Made by a program: the position numbers and the translations under genes. Shown here piece by piece: positions 57,974 to 64,000 of a DNA stretch of 64,000 nt (the stretch's first letter is position 1; the number at the start of each line of letters is the position of its first letter). The stretch spans positions 62,001-126,000 of the forward strand of contig BAAFRX010000001.1 of NCBI GenBank assembly GCA_045866275.1, given 5' to 3'. Source of the DNA: Sideroxyarcus sp045866275 (GTDB lineage Bacteria; Pseudomonadota; Gammaproteobacteria; Burkholderiales; Gallionellaceae). The notes under the pieces were generated by a model, which saw only the letters and a list, made by a program, of their open reading frames with translations, had not been told where the DNA came from and made no database searches.

Positions 57974-59263
57974 ATGGACAAGTCAAAACTGGAAGCGGTC
58001 GTTGCGAGCTCGCGAGCTCCTGAACAGAACAGTCGGAGGGAATTCATGAAACAGACAGGTGCAGTACTGGGTGCGGCGGGGATCATGTCGATGATGCCAA
58101 TGGGGACACGGGCAGCTGCTTGGGCGGCGGGTTCGGATGCGCCCGAGTTGAAGGAGGTGAAGGTCGGCTTCATCCCGTTGACCGATTGCGCCTCGGTGGT
58201 GATCGCCTCGCTGATGAAATTCGACGAGAAATACGGCATCAAGATCATCCCCTCCAAGGAAGCATCCTGGGCGGCGGTACGCGACAAAGTGGTCAATGGC
58301 GAATTGCATGCCGCGCACATCCTCTATGGCATGGTGTACGGCGTGCATCTGTGCATCGGCGGCAACCAGAAAGACATGGCCGTGCTGATGACCATAGACA
58401 ACAACGGCCAGGGCATATCGCTCGCCAACCAGCTCAAGGACAAGGGTGTCACCGACGGTCCCTCGCTGGCGAAGCTGATCAAGGCGCAGCCGCGCGAATA
58501 TACCTTCGCCCATACCTTCCCGACCGGCACGCACGCTATGTGGCTGTACTACTGGCTGGCGAACTACGGCATCAACCCGATCTCTGAGGTCAAGACCATC
58601 ACCGTGCCGCCGCCGCAGATGGTGGCCAATGCGCGCGTCGGCAGCATGGACGGTTTCTGCGTGGGAGAGCCGTGGAACGCACGCGGCATCTACGACAACG
58701 TCAGCTTCTCGGTGGCGTCGTCGCAGGATGTCTGGCCGGATCATCCGGAGAAGGTGCTGGGCGCCACGGACGAATTCGTGCAGAAATATCCCAACACCGC
58801 GCGCGCGCTCGTCATGGCGATGCTCGATGCGGCGAAGTTCATCGATGCCGAGGCCAACCGCGCCAAGGTGGCCGAGATCATTTCTGCCAAGTCCTATGTC
58901 AATGCGCCGGTCGAAGTTATCGGGGGACGCTTCCTGGGCAACTATGAAGACGGCCTGGGCAAGAAGTGGCACGACCCCAACCACATGAAGTTCTTCAACG
59001 ACGGCAAGGTGCCCTTCCCCTACCTGTCCGACGGCATGTGGTTCCTCACCCAGCACAAGCGCTGGGGCTTGCTCAAGGACGATCCGGATTATCTGGGTGT
59101 CGCCAAACAGATCAACAAGATCGAGCTGTACAAGCAAGCCGCATCGCAGGTCAAGGTGGCCGTGCCGAAGGAGGTGATGCGTTCCTCCAAACTGATCGAC
59201 GGCACGGTATGGGATGGCAAGGATCCGAAAAAATATGCGGCCAGCTTCAAGGTGCGCGCATGA
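57974..59263 (+). CDS. nrtA: Nitrate ABC transporter substrate-binding protein NrtA
   Basis: A 429-residue CmpA/NrtA-type binding protein. A twin-arginine signal (NSRREFMKQTGAVLGAAGIM, ~residues 18-37) shows export to the periplasm, distinguishing it from the cytoplasmic NasS sensor. Ligand-binding lobes follow, with FIPLTDCASVVIA, FAHTFPTGTHAMWLYYWLA and DGFCVGEPWNARGI. ATG 57974 behind AAAAGGAGA is chosen; the in-frame ATG at 57887 lies inside the P2/terminator RNA. It is the first gene of the nrtABD operon. Confidence 0.93.
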   Translation: MDKSKLEAVVASSRAPEQNSRREFMKQTGAVLGAAGIMSMMPMGTRAAAWAAGSDAPELKEVKVGFIPLTDCASVVIASLMKFDEKYGIKIIPSKEASWAAVRDKVVNGELHAAHILYGMVYGVHLCIGGNQKDMAVLMTIDNNGQGISLANQLKDKGVTDGPSLAKLIKAQPREYTFAHTFPTGTHAMWLYYWLANYGINPISEVKTITVPPPQMVANARVGSMDGFCVGEPWNARGIYDNVSFSVASSQDVWPDHPEKVLGATDEFVQKYPNTARALVMAMLDAAKFIDAEANRAKVAEIISAKSYVNAPVEVIGGRFLGNYEDGLGKKWHDPNHMKFFNDGKVPFPYLSDGMWFLTQHKRWGLLKDDPDYLGVAKQINKIELYKQAASQVKVAVPKEVMRSSKLIDGTVWDGKDPKKYAASFKVRA

Positions 59264-60033
59264 TGAAAATCGGCAATTTCTTTGCGGAGCACCTGTTTCC
59301 GCCGATCATCGGCATCGGGTTGTTCATCCTGGCCTGGAGCCTGATCGCGCAGACCGGCGACAACCTGCCGGGGCCGCTCAAGACCTGGGATTCCGCGGTG
59401 ATACTGTTCAGCGACCCGTTCTACCAGAACGGACCGAACGACCAGGGCATAGGCTGGAACGTGCTGGCTTCGCTGGGTCGCGTCGGTATCGGCTTTGGTC
59501 TGGCGGCGCTGGTCGGGATTCCGCTGGGCTTCCTGATAGGTCGCATCGACTTCCTCAACCGGATGAGCGCGCCGGTGGTGAGCATGCTGCGGCCGGTTTC
59601 GCCGCTGGCGTGGCTGCCCATCGGCCTGCTGGTGTTCAACGCATCGAATCCTGCCGCCATCTGGGTGATCTTCATCTCGAGCATCTGGCCGATGATCATC
59701 AACACCGCGATGGGCGTGCGCCAGCTGCCGCAGGATTATCTCAACGTGGCGCGCGTGCTGAACCTGTCCGAATGGAAGGTGTTCACCAAGATCCTGTTCC
59801 CCGCGACCTTGCCCTACATGTTGACCGGCATTCGCCTGGCCATCGGCACGGCATGGCTGGTGATCGTCGCAGCGGAGATGCTCACCGGCGGCGTGGGCAT
59901 CGGGTTCTGGGTGTGGGACGAGTGGAACAACCTGAACGTGGAACACATCATCATCGCCATCTTCGTGGTCGGCATCGTCGGCCTGTTGCTGGAGATGATG
60001 CTGATCCAGCTCGCAAAAAGATTCAGTTACTGA
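59260..60033 (+). CDS. nrtB: Nitrate ABC transporter permease NrtB
   Basis: A 257-residue BPD-type permease with about six membrane helices (first at ~12-30). The cytoplasmic EAA-like loop reads NVARVLNLSEWKVFTKILFPATLPYMLTG. ATG 59260 overlaps the nrtA stop (ATGATGA region), and ATG 59263 is equally possible. It forms the channel for nitrate (or nitrite/cyanate) with NrtA and NrtD. No NrtC-type fusion ATPase follows, so one ATPase probably serves as a homodimer. Confidence 0.94.
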   Translation: MMKIGNFFAEHLFPPIIGIGLFILAWSLIAQTGDNLPGPLKTWDSAVILFSDPFYQNGPNDQGIGWNVLASLGRVGIGFGLAALVGIPLGFLIGRIDFLNRMSAPVVSMLRPVSPLAWLPIGLLVFNASNPAAIWVIFISSIWPMIINTAMGVRQLPQDYLNVARVLNLSEWKVFTKILFPATLPYMLTGIRLAIGTAWLVIVAAEMLTGGVGIGFWVWDEWNNLNVEHIIIAIFVVGIVGLLLEMMLIQLAKRFSY

Positions 60034-60044
60034 GCGGGGAAGCA

Positions 60045-60836
60045 ATGAGTAAATATGTGCAAATCGAGAATGTGCAGATGATGTTCGCGACGAAGCAGGG
60101 GCCGTTCATCGCGCTCAGGGACATCGACCTGAAAATTGATCCCGGCGAGTTCATTACGCTGATCGGACACTCCGGCTGCGGCAAGTCCACCTTGCTCAAC
60201 CTGATCGCCGGACTGCTGCTGCCTACCGATGGCGTCATGCTTTGTGCGAATCGCGAGATCACCGGGCCGGGCCCGGACCGCGGTGTGGTGTTCCAGAACC
60301 ATTCGCTGCTGCCCTGGTTGACCTGTTTCGAGAATGTGCATCTCGCGGTCGAGCGCGTGTTCGGGCAAACGGAAAGCAAGGCGCAACTCGCGCAGCGCAC
60401 CCACGACGCACTCGAACTGGTGCATCTGACGCATGCGGCGCAGAAATTGCCGCACGAAATCTCCGGCGGCATGAAGCAGCGCGTCGGCATTGCCCGCGCC
60501 CTGTCCATGCAGCCCAAGGTGTTGCTGATGGACGAGCCGTTCGGCGCGCTGGATGCGCTGACCCGCGCGCACTTGCAGGACGAACTGATGAAGATCGTCG
60601 CCGCCACGCAAAGCACGGTAGTGATGGTGACACATGATGTGGACGAGGCGGTATTACTGTCCGACCGCATCGTGATGATGACCAACGGACCGGCCGCGAC
60701 CATCGGCGAGATATTGAGCGTTGACCTGCCCAAGCCGCGCGATCGCTTGGCATTGGCGAACGATGCGAGATACCACAGTCTGCGCGGCGCGGTGCTGGAG
60801 TTCCTGTACCAGAAGCAGGCCAGAAAAGCGGCCTGA
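60045..60836 (+). CDS. nrtD: Nitrate ABC transporter ATP-binding protein NrtD
   Basis: A 263-residue ABC ATPase: Walker A GHSGCGKST, Q-loop in VVFQNHSLLPWLT, signature ISGGMKQRVGIARAL, Walker B VLLMDEPFGALD and the H-loop in VVMVTHDVDEA. The FQNHSLLPW motif is typical of nitrate/sulfonate/taurine-type importers. It starts 11 bases after nrtB. Confidence 0.94.
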   Translation: MSKYVQIENVQMMFATKQGPFIALRDIDLKIDPGEFITLIGHSGCGKSTLLNLIAGLLLPTDGVMLCANREITGPGPDRGVVFQNHSLLPWLTCFENVHLAVERVFGQTESKAQLAQRTHDALELVHLTHAAQKLPHEISGGMKQRVGIARALSMQPKVLLMDEPFGALDALTRAHLQDELMKIVAATQSTVVMVTHDVDEAVLLSDRIVMMTNGPAATIGEILSVDLPKPRDRLALANDARYHSLRGAVLEFLYQKQARKAA

Positions 60837-60852
60837 TGCGATGGGACGAGCC

Positions 60853-61116
60853 ATGACGAGCATCGACATCCTGTACATCGGGCGTCCCAGCGAATTCCTG
60901 CTGATGACGTCGGAACGGATGGATATTCCGGACGACATTCCAACACTGCAACAGCTGCTGCGAAAGCTGCGGAATCGCGGCGAACGGTGGGCGTATGAAC
61001 TGGATGATCGGCATGTGATTTTCACGGTCAATCAAGCGCCTGCTGTTTGGTCGGTCAAGCTTGAAGCGGGAGATGAGATCGGCATCTATTCACGCAAGTC
61101 CATTTTCGAGAGGTAG
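60853..61116 (+). CDS. MoaD/ThiS-like small protein of the nitrite reductase operon
   Basis: An 87-residue protein with a beta-grasp pattern: IDILYIGRPSEFLLM, IPDDIPTLQQLLRKLRNRGERWAYEL and VIFTVNQAPA. It resembles the MoaD/ThiS group, but the C-terminus ends SIFER and lacks the Gly-Gly needed for sulfur carriage. It sits between nrtD and the nirB leader; a role in cofactor supply or in regulation of nitrate/nitrite reductase is only a guess. ATG 60853 is chosen; ATG 60841 is possible. Confidence 0.8.
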   Translation: MTSIDILYIGRPSEFLLMTSERMDIPDDIPTLQQLLRKLRNRGERWAYELDDRHVIFTVNQAPAVWSVKLEAGDEIGIYSRKSIFER

Positions 61117-61170
61117 GGGTTCTCTATGGACAGTTGAAGCGGGTGCGTAGTGACAGCAAGCAATGGTTAG

Positions 61171-61262
61171 CGCCCAACGGCGGGCGTGATCCTGGCAGGT
61201 AACAACGACAAAGGCGTCGTTTCGGCTCACCCGCAAGGGCGGGGATCGGACGGCGCTTTTTA
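61171..61262 (+). promoter_or_regulatory. ANTAR-target antitermination leader of nirB
   Basis: P1 is CGCCC-AACGGC-GGGCG (61171-61186) and P2 is AACGAC-AAAGGC-GTCGTT (61204-61221). The hexaloops are the same two as in the nrtA leader and the linker is 17 bases (16 there). The terminator pairs AAAGGCGTCGTTT (61210-61222) with GGACGGCGCTTT (61248-61259), partly by G-U pairs, encloses a CCCGC/GCGGG hairpin, and ends in TTTTTATT. P2 and terminator share 61210-61221, so they exclude each other. The RBS for nirB (AGGAG) follows directly. Confidence 0.88.
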
Positions 61263-61278
61263 TTGATAGGAGTACGTG

Positions 61279-63723
61279 ATGGCAACAAACAAAATGAGAC
61301 TGGTGGTGATCGGCAACGGCATGGCGGGCATCCGCACCATCGAGGAGTTGCTCAAGATGTCGGCGGACGAGTTCGACATCACCGTTTTCGGCGCCGAGCC
61401 GCAACCCAACTACAACCGCATCCTGCTTTCTCCCGTGTTGTCCGGCGAGATGCAGTTTCAGCACACGGTGCTGAACGACTGGAGCTGGTATGCGGAGAAC
61501 CATATCACCCTGCATACCGGCAAGACGGTGACGAAGATCGACCGCGTGCGCTGCACGGTGGAAACGGATGATGGCATCGTTACGCCGTATGACCGCCTGC
61601 TGATCGCCACCGGCTCCAACCCCATCATGCTGCCGGTCCCCGGTATCGATCTGCCCGGCGTACTGGGCTATCGCAGCATCGCCGATGTGGAAAAGATGCT
61701 GGCCGCTGCACAGCCGGGCAAACGCGCGGTGGTGATCGGCGGCGGCCTGCTCGGCCTGGAAGCGGCGAACGGCCTGTCGCTGCGCGGCATGGACGTGTCG
61801 GTGGTGCATCTGTGCGAGTGGCCGATGGAGCGCCAGCTGGACAAGGTCGGCGGCGGGTTGTTGCGGCTGGCGCTGGAGAAGCGCGGGCTGAAGTTCTATC
61901 TGTCGCGCCAGACCGACGCTATCCTCGGCGAGACCGCGGTCACCGGACTGCGTTTCAAGGACGGCGAAGAGATCACCGCTGACCTAGTCGTGATGTCGGC
62001 GGGCATCCGGCCCAACATCGCGCTGGCCAAGTCCGCCGGCATCCATTGCGAACGTGGCATCGTGGTCAGCGACACCCTGCAGACCTACGACCCGAAGATC
62101 TACGCGGTGGGCGAATGCGTGCAGCACCGCGGCCAGACCTACGGCCTGGTCGCGCCGCTGTTCGAGCAGGCCAAGGTGGCGGCGAACCATCTCGCCCAGT
62201 ACGGCAGGATGCGCTACGAAGGGTCGTCCGTTTCGACCAAGCTCAAGGTGACCGGCATCGATCTGTTCTCGGCCGGCGATTTCAATCCGGCGGCGGGGGA
62301 TGACGAGCTGCTGTTGCAGGATGCCGCGCGCGGCGTCTACAAGAAACTGGTGCTGCGCGACAACAAGCTGCGCGGCGCGGTGATGTACGGCGACACCATG
62401 GACGGCCCCTGGTATTTCCAGATGATGCGCGATGGCACCGATGTGTCGGAGATGCGCGAGCATCTGCTGTTCGGCCAGATGCACATCGGCGATTCCGGCC
62501 ATGGTGGCACGGCGGCGGTGGCGAATATGCCGGACTCCGCCGAGGTGTGCGGCTGCAACGGCGTGTGCAAGGGCACCATCGTCAACGCCATCATCGACAA
62601 GAAACTGTTCACCTTGGACGAGGTGCGCGCCCATACCAAGGCCTCCGCCTCGTGCGGTTCGTGCACCGGCATGGTGGAAGCGATCCTGGCGAACACGCTG
62701 GGCGGCGACTATTCCGTCAAGCCGAGCAAGAAGCCGATCTGCGGCTGCACCGAATACGCACATTCGGACATGTACAAAACGATACGCGAGCGCGGACTGA
62801 GATCCATTCCAGAGGTGATGAAGGCGTTGGAGTGGAAGACGACGGACGGCTGCCATGTCTGCCGCCCGGCACTGAACTACTACCTGCTGGCGGCATGGCC
62901 GGGCGAGTATGCGGACGATGGCCGCTCGCGCTTCATCAACGAGCGCGTGCATGCCAACATCCAGAAGGACGGCACCTACTCGGTGATCCCGCGCATCTGG
63001 GGCGGCGTCACCTCGCCGTCCGGGTTGCGTTCCATCGCCGAGATCGCCGAGCGCTATGAAGTGCCCACCGTGCACATCACCGGCGGACAGCGCATCGGCC
63101 TGTACGGCATCACCAAGGAGAACTTGCCGAAGATGTGGGCCGAGCTGGTCGAGGCGGGTTTCGTCTCCGGCCATGCCTATGGCAAATCGCTGCGCACAGT
63201 GAAGACCTGCGTCGGTTCGGAGTGGTGCCGCTTCGGCACGCAGGACTCCACCGGCCTGGGCATCAAGGTCGAGCAGATGACCTGGGGTTCGTGGACGCCG
63301 CACAAGTTCAAGATCGCCGTGTCCGGCTGTCCGCGCAATTGCGCCGAGGCCACCATCAAGGACTTCGGCGTGGTGTGCGTGGATTCGGGTTACGAGATTC
63401 ACGTCGGCGGCAACGGCGGCGTCAAGGTCCGCGTCACCGATTTCCTGTGCAAGGTCGGGAGCGAAGCCGAGGTGCTGGAATACTGCGGCGCCTTCATGCA
63501 GTTGTACCGCGAGGACGCCCATTATCTGGACCGCACCGCACCGTGGATAGAACGCGTCGGCCTGCCTTACATCAAGCGCCACATCGTCGAGGATGCGCAA
63601 AGCCGAGCCGAGCTGTACGCGCGCTTCCTCAAGTCGCAGCAATACTCGCAGGACGACCCGTGGCGCGAACGCGCCGAAGGAAAAGAAGCGCATGAGTTCA
63701 CGGCACTCGCCACCATCGCATAA
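61279..63723 (+). CDS. nirB: Assimilatory NADH-nitrite reductase large subunit NirB
   Basis: An 814-residue flavoprotein-siroheme enzyme reducing nitrite to ammonium. It has an FAD domain (VVIGNGMAGIRTIEEL) and NADH domain (AVVIGGGLLGLEAANGL) at ~1-320. A BFD-like [2Fe-2S] domain follows (CGCNGVCKGTI, ASCGSCTGM, ~425-475). The sulfite/nitrite reductase repeats carry the 4Fe-4S/siroheme cysteines TCVGSEWCRFG and SGCPRNCAEA (~645-690). ATG 61279 follows GATAGGAG; the GTG three bases earlier is rejected. Expression is gated by the ANTAR leader. Confidence 0.96.
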   Translation: MATNKMRLVVIGNGMAGIRTIEELLKMSADEFDITVFGAEPQPNYNRILLSPVLSGEMQFQHTVLNDWSWYAENHITLHTGKTVTKIDRVRCTVETDDGIVTPYDRLLIATGSNPIMLPVPGIDLPGVLGYRSIADVEKMLAAAQPGKRAVVIGGGLLGLEAANGLSLRGMDVSVVHLCEWPMERQLDKVGGGLLRLALEKRGLKFYLSRQTDAILGETAVTGLRFKDGEEITADLVVMSAGIRPNIALAKSAGIHCERGIVVSDTLQTYDPKIYAVGECVQHRGQTYGLVAPLFEQAKVAANHLAQYGRMRYEGSSVSTKLKVTGIDLFSAGDFNPAAGDDELLLQDAARGVYKKLVLRDNKLRGAVMYGDTMDGPWYFQMMRDGTDVSEMREHLLFGQMHIGDSGHGGTAAVANMPDSAEVCGCNGVCKGTIVNAIIDKKLFTLDEVRAHTKASASCGSCTGMVEAILANTLGGDYSVKPSKKPICGCTEYAHSDMYKTIRERGLRSIPEVMKALEWKTTDGCHVCRPALNYYLLAAWPGEYADDGRSRFINERVHANIQKDGTYSVIPRIWGGVTSPSGLRSIAEIAERYEVPTVHITGGQRIGLYGITKENLPKMWAELVEAGFVSGHAYGKSLRTVKTCVGSEWCRFGTQDSTGLGIKVEQMTWGSWTPHKFKIAVSGCPRNCAEATIKDFGVVCVDSGYEIHVGGNGGVKVRVTDFLCKVGSEAEVLEYCGAFMQLYREDAHYLDRTAPWIERVGLPYIKRHIVEDAQSRAELYARFLKSQQYSQDDPWRERAEGKEAHEFTALATIA

Positions 63724-63734
63724 GGAGAACTGGA

Positions 63735-64000
63735 ATGAACTGGATACAAGTCGGCCGGCTGGAAGACATCCCGCGTCAGGGTTCGCGGGTGGTCAAGACC
63801 GCAACGGGCGAGATCGCGCTGTTCCGCAGCGTGGACGATCAGGTGTTCGCACTCAACAACCGCTGTCCGCACAAAGGCGGGCCTCTGTCGCAGGGCATCG
63901 TGCATGGCAAGCGCGTCACCTGCCCGTTGCATAGCTGGGTGATCGATCTGGAGAGTGGCGAGGCCATCTCACCGGACAACGGATGCGCACATCGGATTGA
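63735..64000 (+). CDS. nirD: Nitrite reductase small subunit NirD (cut by window end)
   Basis: The first 88 codons of a Rieske-type small subunit. It starts MNWIQVGRLEDIPRQGSRVV and has both ligand motifs, CPHKGGPLSQG and CPLHSWVIDLESGE. It pairs with NirB. AAGGAGAA precedes ATG 63735, 11 bases after nirB. The frame is open to the last base of the window. Confidence 0.93.
   Translation, partial: MNWIQVGRLEDIPRQGSRVVKTATGEIALFRSVDDQVFALNNRCPHKGGPLSQGIVHGKRVTCPLHSWVIDLESGEAISPDNGCAHRI

Overview
The window is a GC-rich, densely packed chromosomal segment of a motile, Gram-negative proteobacterium. The combination of FlhDC, CheZ, dapA-bamC, FeoAB, PepN, NnrS, a NasT-type ANTAR regulator and NirBD points to a betaproteobacterium, possibly of the Gallionellaceae/Nitrosomonadales type. 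That placement is inferred from gene content, not from a marker-gene comparison.

Layout. (1) 1-1.5 kb: an AT-richer GIY-YIG-like gene bracketed by inverted repeats, probably acquired. (2) 1.5-8.5 kb: a sodium:solute symporter, PhoB-PhoR with a Pho box in front, and a tightly overlapping sucC-sucD-terC-usp operon. (3) 8.6-24 kb: a signalling locus with a CHASE2 Ser/Thr kinase, PP2C phosphatase, FHA protein, CHASE2 adenylate cyclase, metallo-beta-lactamase-fold phosphodiesterase-like protein, cyclic-nucleotide-binding/rhodanese fusion, GAF-GspE/PilB-type ATPase and GAF-HD-GYP protein. It ends in a type IV pilin behind a sigma54-like promoter and a GT-C-like membrane protein with TPRs. It reads as one programme coupling protein phosphorylation, cAMP and c-di-GMP to a pilus or secretion motor. 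(4) 24.3-38.6 kb: flagellar master regulator flhDC, then motAB, two MCPs, two cheV, cheY, cheZ, cheA, a CZB-type soluble MCP, cheR and a cheB that lacks its receiver domain. Two good sigma28 promoters drive this block. (5) 38.8-53 kb: tRNA-Ser(UGA) and housekeeping genes (yfaZ, feoAB, dapA-bamC, ribosomal oxygenase, peroxiredoxin, slyD, a GpsA-like dehydrogenase with a glycosyltransferase-like partner, dienelactone hydrolase, pepN). (6) 53.1-57 kb: an IS3/TonB-receptor fossil and a divergent nitric-oxide-response cluster (hemerythrin, DUF2249 proteins, heme-copper-oxidase-like membrane protein, NnrS) around an NsrR-like palindrome. (7) 57.1-64 kb: nitrate/nitrite assimilation: nasT, a sigma54-like promoter with an upstream GGTGCACC pair, nrtABD, a MoaD-like gene, nirB and the start of nirD.

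The most notable regulatory finding is two ANTAR-target RNA leaders, before nrtA and before nirB. Each has two hexaloop hairpins (AACGGC, then AAAGGC) and a mutually exclusive terminator, with the cognate ANTAR protein NasT encoded just upstream. A second theme is a family of short palindromic repeats (7-bp stem, 4-base loop, with compensatory stem changes). They lie between genes, between flhD and flhC, and apparently in frame inside one membrane-protein gene. A 61-bp perfect direct repeat made of the same material flanks the HD-GYP gene.
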